NCBI RefSeq assembly: GCF_024679095.1
Contig: NC_066518.1
Coordinates: forward strand, 12,508,857 to 12,572,856
Origin: Eriocheir sinensis
Lineage: Eukaryota; Arthropoda; Malacostraca; Decapoda; Varunidae
DNA: 64,000 nucleotides
Reading direction: 5' to 3'
The position numbers and the translations under genes are program-made. Of the stretch, positions 29,736 through 41,960 are shown one piece after another (position 1 is the stretch's first letter; every line of letters starts with the position of its first letter). Under the pieces are notes generated by a model, which saw only the letters and a program-made list of their open reading frames with translations, was not told the origin of the DNA and made no database searches.

Positions 29736-29909
29736 ATTGCGGATCTAAATTGCTGGGTAAGGGTTTCTTGGAGGAGGAGGTTGGCAGAAAAAATAGATAA
29801 AGCATAAAAAGAATAAAGGAAAAATAAGAACCAGTTATGAAAGCGTGAAAAAAAAAAACACATACATCTTTACTACGTTTATTTATTCTCTATCGCACCT
29901 TACCATATT

Positions 29910-30150
29910 TCCTTCCTCCCTTTCCCCGACTTCCTTCCCTCCTCCCTCAACTTCCTTCTCCCCTCCCCAACTTCCTTCCCCCCATCTCCAATCTCTTTCC
30001 TCCCTCCCCCATATTCCTCCCCTCCCTCAACTTCCTTCTCCCCTTCCCAACTTCCTTCCCTCCTCCTCCAACCTCTTTCCCCCCTCCCCCAGCTCCCTCC
30101 CATCCCTCAACTTCCTTCCCCCCCTTCCCCCAGCTTCCCCCTTCCCCCCA
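29910..30150. repeat. 80-bp CT-rich minisatellite, about three copies
   Basis: CCTCCCTCAACTTCCTTC starts copies at 29,941 and 30,021, with a third (CATCCCTCAACTTCC) at 30,101, giving an exact 80-bp step. The copies share CCCCAACTTCC and CTCTTTCC blocks in order. Confidence 0.85.
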
Positions 30151-30204
30151 ACTATCTTGCTACCACACGTATGCCATACCCCGGCCACCATCAGACTACC
30201 ATTT

Positions 30205-30340
30205 GTTTACCACCACCATCACCATCATCACAACCACTATCATCGTCATTGCACCCACCACTATCCCCATCACAATCACCACCATCCCCATCACAACCAT
30301 TACCATAGTCTTCACCACCACCACCACCGCCTCTGCCGCC
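30205..30340. repeat. CAC/ATC-rich trinucleotide-like tract
   Basis: An irregular mixture of CAC, ATC and ACC triplets with little else. Its minus strand reads as low-complexity Val/Met/Gly peptides. Confidence 0.75.
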
Positions 30341-30382
30341 TCCTTCTTTTTCCACTTCTCCGTTCCTCTGCTGACTTCCCAG

Positions 30383-30532
30383 GAACAAATAAACCTGATA
30401 AAATCGCAGTTTTTTCCATCAGTTTTTCTTTTGGAACTTGAATACCGAATCAAGAAGAGCACCTCTCCGTTTGCAGAAAGAGCTTGCGAGAGCTTTTGTT
30501 TGGTCGCGGTGAAAAGAAGCGGCGAATTGAAG
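30383..30532 (+). CDS. Candidate internal exon of an unrecognised gene
   Basis: A pyrimidine-rich stretch ending CTGACTTCCCAG at 30,382 looks like a 3' splice site. GAAG followed by GTAAGA at 30,533 looks like a consensus 5' splice site. The 150 bases between make exactly 50 codons with no stop in one frame (starting EQINLIKSQF, ending KRSGELK); the other two frames are closed. The peptide has a normal, non-repetitive composition, unlike every other open frame nearby. I recognise no domain, and no partner exon was found. A 50-codon open frame arises by chance in about one case in ten, so the support is the pairing with two good splice signals. Confidence 0.2.
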
Positions 30533-30697
30533 GTAAGAAAAAAATAGAGGAAAGAAAATAAAATCCTTTCGAAGAGATAGGAAGTTGTTATGCAGGGGAT
30601 GAGGCGTTCGCTTTTTAGGTCAACTGGGTGAAGGTTATGGTCTTTGAAATTGTTCATGGCATATATAGCCTATACAAGTGTTCCTGGGACAAATGTG

Positions 30698-30700
<3 letters not shown>

Positions 30701-30760
<60 letters not shown>

Positions 30761-30799
30761 GCTCTTTTTTTCTTATTTATTCTTTTCTCCTTCCTTTTT

Positions 30800-30855
<56 letters not shown>
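30701..30855 (+). repeat. (TC)n and (CTTT)n microsatellites
   Basis: (TC)n at 30,701-30,759 and (CTTT)n at about 30,803-30,850 are separated by T-rich DNA. Confidence 0.98.
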
Positions 30856-31023
30856 AATATTACATAAATGCATACGTACATACATACGCACACACATATA
30901 CATACATAAAAAAACAAGGAATAAACGCATTAAGACTAACGAGTACAGACTACCAATCGTGTAAATGTCGCCTCAACGAGTTATTTCCTTCGTGGGGACG
31001 TTTGGAGCCGCCGACTCATGCAG

Positions 31024-31025
<2 letters not shown>

Positions 31026-31060
<35 letters not shown>

Positions 31061-31072
31061 AAAAAAAAAAAC
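31026..31072 (+). repeat. (CA)n followed by a poly-A run
   Basis: About 15 CA units, then an A run of about 17 bases. Confidence 0.95.
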
Positions 31073-31452
31073 AATGCGGGAAAGAAATACACGTAGTGGG
31101 CATGTGGATGTGTCTCCAAGGGGATGCAAGGGCCACCAAAGACCAGACTCCAGGAGGTTATAGAGTGTAATTGAAAACTTTATGACTATCAGCTTTCAAG
31201 AGGACCGACATATACTTACAACTCCCCGGCAGCTGGTCTTGAACTTGATCTGGTTGACATAGGTGACGTTATATCTCCCTTCCACGGTGCTTCTTATATG
31301 TAAAATGGTTTGTTTGTTTTTCTTCAAATATGGCGTGTATATAATGAAAAAGTGCCACCCAGAGATTTGATTCTTTGTGGTTGTTAGTTTTTTCTTATTT
31401 TTCTGTAGTTTCGCTATTGTATTTTGACGTTTCTTATTCTAGTTCCTTAGTG

Positions 31453-31552
31453 ATTTTTTTTTTTTTTTAAAGCAGGGGAGACAGTTCAAGGGCGTAAAAA
31501 AAGAAAACAATAATGAAAAACAAAAGTCCGCTACTTACTGCTCCTGAATAGA
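31453..31552 (-). mobile_element. LINE 3'-UTR tail fragment, copy 1
   Basis: On the minus strand this reads AGGAGCAGTAAGTAGCGGAC, then a T-rich stretch, then GCCCTTGAACTGTCTCC, and ends in poly-A (poly-T at 31,453-31,468 on plus). The same ordered blocks occur at 31.79, 45.99 and 58.07 kb, and at 45.8-46.0 kb they follow a LINE C-terminus. It is therefore the 5'-truncated tail of a dispersed retrotransposon. Confidence 0.75.
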
Positions 31553-31787
31553 GTAATGGAAGTATAGTTTGGAAGGTTTGCTCTTTTTAAACGTACCGGG
31601 CTCCCATTGCGACTATTTTCCAAGGCCACACCCGGCTTTTCATTGGTGATTTTCCCATTCAAGATGCAAAAGTCATGTAAAACTTTCACTAGGACCACAA
31701 AGCAGTCCATGGAAATCCCAACAACTTCTACGAGAGGCTTTTCAAACAGGCGAAGTGGTGTCGTTTAAGAAGACCGCTCGAGTGTTT

Positions 31788-31965
31788 TTCTTTTTTTTAC
31801 AACAAAGGAGACAGCTCAAGGGCACACACACAAAGAAAGGAAACAATAATAATAAAAAAAAGCCCGCTACTCGTTGCTCCTAAAAAGAATCAAAAGAGGT
31901 GGCCGAAAGGGGGGTCAATTTCGGGAGATGTGTCCTGATATCTTTAGTTTTAAAGTTAGTAATAC
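31788..31965 (-). mobile_element. LINE 3' end fragment, copy 2
   Basis: On the minus strand a short coding-like stretch (NFKTKDIRTHL, 31,965 side) is followed by GAAATTGACC, then TTCGGCCACCTC, then TTAGGAGCAACGAGTAGCGGG, then T-rich DNA, then GCCCTTGAGCTGTCTCC and poly-A. The coding remnant resembles the NSFKRRVLRHL segment at 45.9 kb, a common C-terminal pattern of non-LTR elements. It lies 240 bp from copy 1 in the same orientation and is not functional. Confidence 0.78.
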
Positions 31966-33024
31966 AAGCTCGAATATTCATAAATCAAGAATCCGTTTTA
32001 AAAAGTAATATCAAACGTAAGGCTGCACGTGGAAAAAAATATCTCTTACATACTAATAACACCGGCCTGCAGTGATTGTCAAGCCCTGCCAAAGTTAAAC
32101 ATCAAAGGAGTAGATTAAAATTGTCGTCGCTTTTATGAAGTTTGCATTATTATTCAGGTTCATGTTTAGCCTGGTAAAAACACGTCAACTACGAGTTTTT
32201 TTTATCCTGAATTTTATAACTATTTCCTAAAAAAGATGTGGATTTCCTAGATTAAAATATATGTATTCATTGTATGTTCCTGGCTGATATTTTGCCTTTT
32301 CGCCGAACTTGTAGTATAGTGTATGTACAAAAGTAAGACTATACTATTCTCGCCAGACTTGTAGCATAGTGTTACAATATTAGACTATACCATTCCATTG
32401 AACGAGGTAGAAGAAGGATGAAAGGGCTGTCGTGCGTGGCGAGGCTCGTGGGAGGAGGTGGCAAGTACTTCTCAGAGAGTTGATTTTTGCTATCTTTAAG
32501 TGTAGAAATGTGCAGTGAGGGCGAAGAAGAGGGAGCGGAAGACGTTAGATGTGAAGAAATTTGAAGATTAGAACGAATAAAAATGTGATGATGTGTTTCG
32601 CAATGATATGTTATGAGTGTGGGATGACATCAGTGTTCTAGAAAATTTGCAAGCATGTTCTTTATTATCCTCATCCGTAGTTTATGACGAGGAAAATTTC
32701 ACTGGAGGCTTAAAGCGATACATTAATTCGGCAGCAACAACACAAAGCAAACAGCACACACACACACGCTCACACAGACAGACGACGCCGAGAAGGGAAC
32801 AGACGGCATCGTTTGACTTAATAAAGAGAAGGCTTGTTTTCCTCGTTAGCAATGATCTAAAACTTTACGAGCATGCATTACAGCGACGCAAAAGGCCAAT
32901 GGAACGCCGGAATGTACTGTCGGAGATTTCAAGACCATTACTCCTGGAACTATTGCGGGTATTTTGTCAGTCATGCCGTATAATGCAGGCGAGCGAGCGA
33001 GCGTGCGGCCCGGTGCAGAGCCAG
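31966..33024. other. Intergenic AT-rich DNA with a 50-bp duplication
   Basis: CGCC(G/A)(A/G)ACTTGTAG occurs at 32,301 and 32,351, each followed by (T/C)ATAGTGT and a GACTATAC block, so a 50-bp unit is present twice. An open frame at 32,617-33,030 (137 codons) has no recognisable domain. It ends next to ATGAG-GTAGGT, which resembles a splice donor but is also the first unit of the next minisatellite. No gene is called. Confidence 0.5.
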
Positions 33025-33355
33025 CCATGAGGTAGGTAGGTAAATGAAGATGTGTAGGTAAATGGCGTTATGTAGGTAAATAAAAGTGGTATGTAGGTAA
33101 TTGAAGGAGATATGAAGGAGGTATGTAGGTAAATGAGGGTTGGGGTATGTAGGTAAGAGGAGGAAGGAGTTTTGTAGGTAAATGAAGATGTGTAGGTAAA
33201 TAGAGTTATGTAGGTTAATAGAGGAAAGGGTTATGTAGGTATATGAAGGAGGTATGTAGTTAAATTAAGGTTGTATGTTGGTGAGGAATTAGGTATGTAG
33301 GTAAATGAAAGAGTCATGTATGCGTGTAGGTAGGTAGACGCGTAGGTAATCTTGA
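33025..33355 (+). repeat. TATGTAGGTAAATGAAGG minisatellite, degenerate
   Basis: About 12-14 copies of a core TATGTAGGTAAATGAA at irregular spacing of 18-35 bp, with substitutions and short inserts. Confidence 0.85.
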
Positions 33356-34749
<1,394 letters not shown>

Positions 34750-35205
34750 CGATAAAATAAATAAATAAATAAATAGAGGCGTAGTATTTTTTTTTCTTTT
34801 TCGTACTTTCAAGTGTTGCCGCGGTTCATTACTTATTTACCAGCGCTATCCAGTTTAATTTGAAGCTGCCGTTGTTGCTTATCGGTGTGGTATTGAGTTC
34901 CCTTCTTCGCCACGGCCTTGGTCACCCGCACCACACCACGTCAAGTACCACGAAGGGAATACACGGGTTAACGCAGCAATTGGTATGGAGGGGGAAGGGG
35001 TACGCACACTTTCTGGGAACATGCTCCTCAATCACAGCCACCACCACCACCACCATTACCATCATCACCACCACCATCACCGACTTCGGTTCTTAGTATG
35101 GCACCAGAAGTGTAGCTAGTAATGGTTTTAGTCTCATCGATTCTTATGACTTCTGTTGCTGTTGTTGTTATTGATGCTAATGCTGTGGCTGCTATTACTC
35201 TAGCA

Positions 35206-35651
35206 TTTCCACGAGAAACTGGCGGGTGGGGTAGTGGGGGTTGTGGGATCAGCCTCGCACCGCACACTGCCACACATTCTAAACACCTCTCGCTTCCTCT
35301 CAGATGTCAGCTATTTACTACCTTCAAATGAATTTAGTTAAATAATTGGATAATCCATTAAGGTCATATAGTGTTCAGATTGTTTCGTTTTTAGGATAAC
35401 AACAAAGATTTTGCATAAATACCACAACATTTGACACCGTTGGAACACAATGTTGTGAAGCTTCGTGATATTTATTCAAAATCTTTGTTATTATCCTAAA
35501 CACGAAACAATCTTAACACTATATGACCTTATTGGATTATCTAATTATTTAATCAAATTCATTTAAAGGTTGTAAATAGCTGACATGAGAGGAAGCGAGA
35601 GGTGTTGAGAGCCCAGCCCCCACTACCCCACCCGCTTGTTTCTCGTGGAAA
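35206..35651. mobile_element. Fold-back palindromic element
   Basis: The left arm is 35,206-35,421, the loop 35,422-35,468 and the right arm 35,469-35,651. The reverse complement of the right arm matches the left from TTTCCACGAGAAAC through CCTCTCGCTTCCTCTCA, TGTCAGCTATTTAC, AAGGTCATATAGTGTT and GATTGTTTCGT to AACAAAGATTTTG. There are scattered substitutions and one extra segment of about 30 bp in the left arm near 35,245-35,280. The loop holds a second perfect inverted repeat, CACAACATT (35,423-35,431) with AATGTTGTG (35,449-35,457). No coding region is present. The structure fits a fold-back or MITE-like element, or an inverted duplication; a chimeric assembly join is less likely because the arms have diverged. 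No target-site duplication was found. Confidence 0.8.
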
Positions 35652-35654
35652 TAC

Positions 35655-35673
35655 TACATTACTACCACTACTG

Positions 35674-35761
<88 letters not shown>
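35655..35761 (+). repeat. (CTA)n microsatellite
   Basis: About 35 CTA units, the first few degenerate (CTACTGCTA). It begins immediately outside the right arm of the fold-back element. Confidence 0.97.
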
Positions 35762-35883
35762 AATCCCTTCAGATATTCTCAAGAGTATAGTTGTTGTCTG
35801 TCAATGACAATTTCCGCCTATAATATTTCCCCGAGGATGTAACAATGTTCAAGGAACTTTTGTGTGTGCTTTATGATTTTCGA

Positions 35884-35995
<112 letters not shown>

Positions 35996-36309
35996 TTGCC
36001 TCGCGTCGCCCGTCTGGGAGGTGGTGCTGAATGTTGACTGACAAGGAGGGAATGGCTGGGTAAATACACTTGTCGCGGCTGCCAAGGAGCAGCTGGCGTG
36101 CGGCATTGTGCCCCGGCGGCTTTTAAGGCAACATTTGTATACCATGCTGAAGGTGCTGGTTTCTGCCGCGCGAGTCCCAGGGCAAATGTGGAGAGGGAGG
36201 GAGGGCGTGTGTGTGTGTTGTGTGTGTGTGTGGGTGGGGGGAGTCGATCGTGAGAAAGATGTTTTTCGGTATGTTAAGGGGAAATATTGTGGTAGGGGGT
36301 GTAATAGTT

Positions 36310-36332
36310 GTTGTATTATTATTATTATTATA

Positions 36333-36396
<64 letters not shown>

Positions 36397-36399
36397 GTG

Positions 36400-36444
<45 letters not shown>

Positions 36445-36445
36445 T
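36310..36445 (+). repeat. (ATT)n-(AGT)n compound microsatellite
   Basis: (ATT)n at about 36,315-36,396, then (AGT)n to about 36,440. Confidence 0.96.
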
Positions 36446-36639
36446 AAAGGAAAGGTAGGGAAGGAAAGGGGGATCTAGACGTAATAGACGATAGGTGATT
36501 TAGTGTCAGGTAGTATTAGCGATATGGTTGGATGCCAAAGTCATTAGCGAACAGAGTTGGGGCTAATGACCTCCAAACTATGGAGCCCTCCATGATTATG
36601 TGTCGGGAAAATAAACATGGGTGGAGGTATCATTTATGT

Positions 36640-36655
36640 TGTAGTAGTAGTAGTG

Positions 36656-36686
<31 letters not shown>

Positions 36687-36719
36687 GGGTGGTGGTGGTG
36701 GTGGTGGTTGTGGTAGTAA

Positions 36720-36751
<32 letters not shown>

Positions 36752-36757
36752 ATGGTT

Positions 36758-36796
<39 letters not shown>

Positions 36797-36900
36797 AAAG
36801 TAGTATGTATATTGGTAATAATGATAAAAACAACAACAATAGCAACAACAATTACAACAATAATAAAAAAATGTAATAATAATAGCAATAATAACAATGA
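36640..36900 (+). repeat. (GTA)n/(GTG)n/(AAC)n/(AAT)n trinucleotide cluster
   Basis: Successive runs of GTA, GTG and GTA again to about 36,805, then AAC/AAT triplets. All three plus frames yield homopolymer-like peptides. Confidence 0.93.
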
Positions 36901-37124
36901 TTGTTCCAAGAATTATCATTACCATATGGCACAGTTTTTTTCCTCGTTGGGGTTCAGCGGGCAAGTCTTCACCTTCCAGGAAGACTCCTCTCCCCTCCTC
37001 GCCTTCCTCGACCTTTCCCTTCTTTCTCCCCTCGTAATGGACTCTCCCTGCTGTCACCCATTAAGGAAAGGACACGATACATATTTTCTCCCTCATTTAT
37101 TAGTGGCACGTATTCATTAAAATC

Positions 37125-37303
37125 CAGGGAGGCGGTGGCAGAGTGGTCATCTCCATGGACCGTGTGAACGTGGTGGTGTACCGTGTTGGAGTTCAAGTGC
37201 TGGTTGAGGATGTTCTTTAACCATCGCTGATTGGCCGAACCTCTACACGTTATAACCTTAACCTTCCTAACCGGGGTAAAAAAAAAAAAAAAAAAAAAAA
37301 AAA
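37125..37303 (+). mobile_element. tRNA-derived SINE
   Basis: A tRNA-like head contains a perfect pol III A box (TGGCAGAGTGG, 37,136-37,146) and a B box with one mismatch (GGAGTTCAAGTGC, 37,188-37,200). The spacing is normal for a tRNA promoter. A short unrelated body follows, ending in an A run of about 25 bases. The start GGCGGTGGC is shared with the SINE on the minus strand at 43.67 kb. No clear flanking duplication was seen. A true tRNA is excluded by the poor cloverleaf and the poly-A tail. Confidence 0.72.
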
Positions 37304-37469
37304 TAATATCCGCCGCGCTACCGCCCAAGGGCCACCAATAAGTAAATAGGCTGCGAGCATGTGTAGCTTTCACATAATTACTAGATATGTGTAGCTTTAG
37401 ATAAAAACTAGATATATGTTTGTAGTCCAATAATATATGTATACGGAGCATACACTATAGCTTTATTCT

Positions 37470-38062
<593 letters not shown>

Positions 38063-38063
<1 letters not shown>

Positions 38064-39126
38064 TACTAAATTTCGTATTCTGATTTTTTTTTATTCTTAC
38101 CTTCATGACCTTCGCGTTTTCTGCTCTGTATGTCTTCCTGGAACTGGCTGATGCTGATGCTGATGCTGATGATGGTGGTGGTGGTGGAGGTGCTCAGCCG
38201 AAGAAGACATACATACACGGTCGGGAAGCGTTTCTAATTAACCAGGCGTGAGTGAATTGCTATTTCGGCTTCCAGCAATGATGTGACGCAATTCTTTTTT
38301 TTTCTCGTTTTTGTTCTGTTTTTTTTTATCTAATTGAAGACCCAGAAAGAAATTGGAAGATTTTCGAGTGTTTTATATATTTTTAGGCCTCGATTTAGTT
38401 TTCCTTATCATTATTTATTCCTTTCACATTTTATTTTAACTCTAGCCCATGTTTAGCTTCCTCACCTTCCTTAACCTATTTATCTGTCTGTCTGTATCTA
38501 TGTCTTTGTGTCTGTCTCTCATTCACTCGCTCACTCACTTCTTCACTCACTCACTCACTCACCTACTCACTTACTCACTCCCCCCCTCCCCCACACACAA
38601 TACATCCTTCCTTCCCCTTCACATTACACACCCCTCAGTTCCCCCTCCCTCTTCTCCCCCTACAGCCTCTCACACGTCCCTACCTCAACACGCACCTGCC
38701 CCTTCACTCCCCTCATCACCTCACGACCCTTACTTTCCCTTCTAACTTATTTTTCCACACCACACACACACGCACGCACATACACGCACTCCTTTTTCTC
38801 CTCCCCTCGCATCCCCGTCCCACCCAAGAAGCATCCTCCTCCTCCTCCGTACCGGATGAAGAGGGGAAGAGTAGAGGATTGCGGTAAAGTATTCGTGGAT
38901 TAATTAGGCAAGCAAACGGTGAGGTGCTCGCCTGCCCTCCACGCCCTTGAAATAAAAAGTCCGAACGTTTATATATATTAAAGGGGAAGGAAGAACTAAG
39001 GTGAGGCTTTCCTGTGAATTCATGTACGTTTTTCATTTTGCCGTAACGATTTGCATGTGTTCGTTTTTGGAGTGTCGTTTTTTTTTTGTCTCTTTTATGT
39101 TTCTTCCAGCAATTTTTTTTGGGGGG
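38063..39126. other. Intergenic DNA with short repeats
   Basis: A (TGATGC)/(GGT) tract lies at 38,145-38,190 and an (ACTC)n-like tract at 38,519-38,580. C-rich DNA extends to about 38,840. No gene was recognised. It ends in a T run and a G run (39,112-39,128) directly against the second minisatellite array. Confidence 0.55.
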
Positions 39127-40842
39127 GGCTGGTGATGGGACTGGTGGATAGGGGAAGGGTTGGTGATGGGACTAGTGGATAGAAGGGCTGGTGATGGGAC
39201 TGGTGGATAGGGGAAGGGTTGGTGATGGGACTGGTGGATAGGGGAAGGGCTGGTGATGGGACTGGTGGATAGGGGAAGGGTTGGTGATGGGACTGGTGGA
39301 TAGGGGAAGGGCTGGTGATGGGACTGGTGGAGAGGGGAAGGGTTGGTAATGGGACTGGTGGATAGAGGAAGGATTGGTAATGGGACTGGTGGATAGGGAA
39401 AAGGTTTATAATGGGACTGGTGGAGAGGGGAAGGGTTGGTAATGGGACTGGTGGATAGGGGAAAGGTTGGTAATGAGACTGGTGGATAGGAGAAGAGTTG
39501 GTAATGGGACTGGTGGATAGGGGAAGGGTTGGTAATGGGACTAGTGTATAGGGGAAGGATTAGTAATGGAACTGGTGAATAGGTGAAGGATTGGTAATGG
39601 GACTGGTGGATAGGGGAAGGGTTGGTAATGGGACTGGTGGATAGGGGAAGGGTTGGTAATGGGACTGGTGAATAGGGTAAGGATTGGTAATGGGACTGGT
39701 GGAGAGGAGAAGGGTTGGTAATGGGACTGGTGGATAGGAGAAGGCTTGGTAATGGGACTGGTGGAGAGGGGAAGAGTTGGTAATGGGACTGGTGGAAAGT
39801 GGAAGGGATGGTAATGGGACTGGTGGATACGGAACGGGTTGGTAATGGGACTGGTGGATAGGGGAAGGATTGGTAATGGGACTGGTGGAGAGGGGAAGGG
39901 TTGGTAATGCGACTGGTGGATAGGGGTAGGATTGGTAATGGAACTGGTGGATAGGGGAAGGGTTGGTAATGGGACTGATGGATAGGGGAAGGATTGGTAA
40001 TGGGACTGGTGGATAGGGCAAGGATTGGTAATGGGACTTGTGGATAGGGGAAGGGCTGGTAATGGGACTAGTTGACAGGGGAAGGGTTGGTAATGGGACT
40101 GGTGGAGAGGGGAAGGTTTGGTAATGTGACCGGTGGATAGGGGAAGGATTGGTAATGGGACTGGTGGATAGGGGAAATAATGGTAATGGGACTGGTGGAT
40201 AGGGGAAGTGTTGGTAATGGGCCTGGTGGATAAGGGAAGGATTGGTAATTGGACTGGTGGATAGGGGACGGGTTGGTAATGGGACTGGTGGAGAGGGGAA
40301 GGGTTGGTAATGGGACTGGTGGAGAGGGGAATGGTTGGCAGTGGGACAGGTGGATAGGGGACGGGTTGGTAATGGGACTGGTGGATAGGGGAAGGGTTGG
40401 TAATGGGACTGTTGGAGAGGGGAAGGGTTGGTTATGGGACTGGTGGATAGGGGAAGGGTTGGTAATGGGACTCGTGGATAGGGGAAGGATTGGTAATGGG
40501 ACTGGTGGATAGGGGAAGGGTTGGTAATGGGACTGGTCGATAGGGTAAGGGTTGGTAATGGGACTGGTGGAGAGAGGAAGGGTTGGTAATTGGACTAGTG
40601 GATAGGGGAAGGATTAGTAATGGGACTGGTGGATAAGGGAAAGATTGGTAGTGGGACTGGTGGATAGGGGACGGGTTGGTAATGGGACTTGTGGATAGGG
40701 GAAGGATTGGTAATGGGACTGGTGGAGAGTGGAAGGGTTGGTAATGGAACTGATGTATAGGGGAAGGGTTGGTAATGGGACTGTCGGATAGGGGAAGGAT
40801 TGGTAATGGGACTGGTGTATCGGGGAAGGGTTGGTAATGGGA

Positions 40843-41338
40843 CTGGTGTATCGGGGAAGGGTTGGTAATGGGACTGGTGGATAGGGGAAGGATTAGTAAT
40901 GGGACTGGTGGATAGGGAAAGGGTTGGTAATGTGACTGGGGGTTAAGGGAAGGATTGGTAATGGGACTGCTGGAAAGGGGAAGGGTTGGTAATGGGACTG
41001 GTCGATAGGGGAAGGGTTGGTAATGGGATTTGTGGATAGGGGAAGGGTTGGTAATGGGACTGGTGGATAGGGGGAGGATTGGTAATGGGACTGGTGTATC
41101 GGGGAAGGGTTGGTAATGGGACTGGTGGATAGGGGAAGGATTAGTAATGGGACTGGTGGATAGAGAAAGGGTTGGTAATGTGACTGGGGGTTAAGGGAAG
41201 GATTGGTAATGGGACTGCTGGAAAGGGGAAGGGTTGGTAATGGGACTGGTCGATAGGGGAAGGGTTGGTAATGGGATTTGTGGATAGGGGAAGGGTTGGT
41301 AATGGGACTGGTGGATAGGGGGAGGATTGGTAATGGGA
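40843..41338 (+). repeat. 248-bp tandem duplication within array 2
   Basis: Segments starting at 40,843 and 41,091, both with CTGGTGTATCGGGG, run in register for eight 31-bp units. They carry the same rare variants in the same order (GATTAGTAAT, GACTGGGGGTTAAGG, GACTGCTGGAAAGG, GATTTGTGG) and differ at only about one position. Confidence 0.9.
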
Positions 41339-41641
41339 CGGGTGGAGAGGGGAAGGGTTGGTAATGGGACTGGTGAATAGGGGAAGGGTTGGTAATGTGA
41401 CTGGTGGATAGGGGAAGGGTTGGTAATGGGGGTCGTGGATAGGGGACGGGTTGGTAATGGGACTGGTGGATAGTGGAAGGATTGGTAATGGGACTGGTGA
41501 AGAGTGGAAGGGTTGGTAATGGGACCGGTGAAGGTTGGTAATGGGACTGGGATAGGGAAAGTATTGGTAATGGGACTGGTGGATAGGGGAAGTGTTGGTA
41601 ATGGGACTGGTGGATAGGGGGAGGGATTGATAATGGGAGTG

Positions 41642-41960
41642 TTTTTTTTTTTGCCTATTTTGGTAATGGGACTGTTGGATCTTGATGGTTGGTAATGCTT
41701 CTGGTGGATCCTGAAGAGTTGATGGGACTGGTGGCGCAGGCGAGTGTTTATAATGGGACTAGTGGATTGGGAAGCTGATTGGAATGGGACTGGTGGATAG
41801 GAAGGATTGGTAATGGGACTGGTGGATAGGGGTTGGTAATGCCACTGGTGGATAGGGAAAAATCAGGTTGGTAATGGGACTGGTGGATAGGGAAAGGATT
41901 GGTAATGGGACTGGTGGAGCGGAGAAGGGTTGGTAATGGGACCCAATGGTGGATAGGGGA
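41642..41960 (-). mobile_element. Mosaic SINE copy, interleaved with minisatellite sequence
   Basis: This is the positional equivalent of the intact SINE at 43.32-43.67 kb in the duplicated block. It keeps the poly-T start, GCCTATT, GTTGGATCTTGATGG, GGCGCAGGCGAGTGTTTATA, GAAAAATC and the exit CCCAATGGTGGATA. Between these pieces the SINE body is replaced by minisatellite words such as TTGGTAATGGGACTGG. A patchwork of this kind is hard to make by ordinary mutation. Consensus correction with minisatellite reads, or gene conversion, are the two explanations. Confidence 0.75.

Noticed and set aside
32617..33030. 137-codon plus-strand open frame
   Set aside because: No recognisable domain, includes a CACACA stretch, and its donor-like end is the first unit of a GTAGGTAAATG minisatellite.
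34860..35096. Signal-peptide-like start KLPLLLIGVVLSSLL
   Set aside because: The frame begins at TTG, not ATG, and runs into CAC/ATC simple repeats; no splice evidence.
37125..37205. Functional tRNA gene
   Set aside because: A and B boxes are present but the cloverleaf is poor and a poly-A tail follows; it fits a SINE better.
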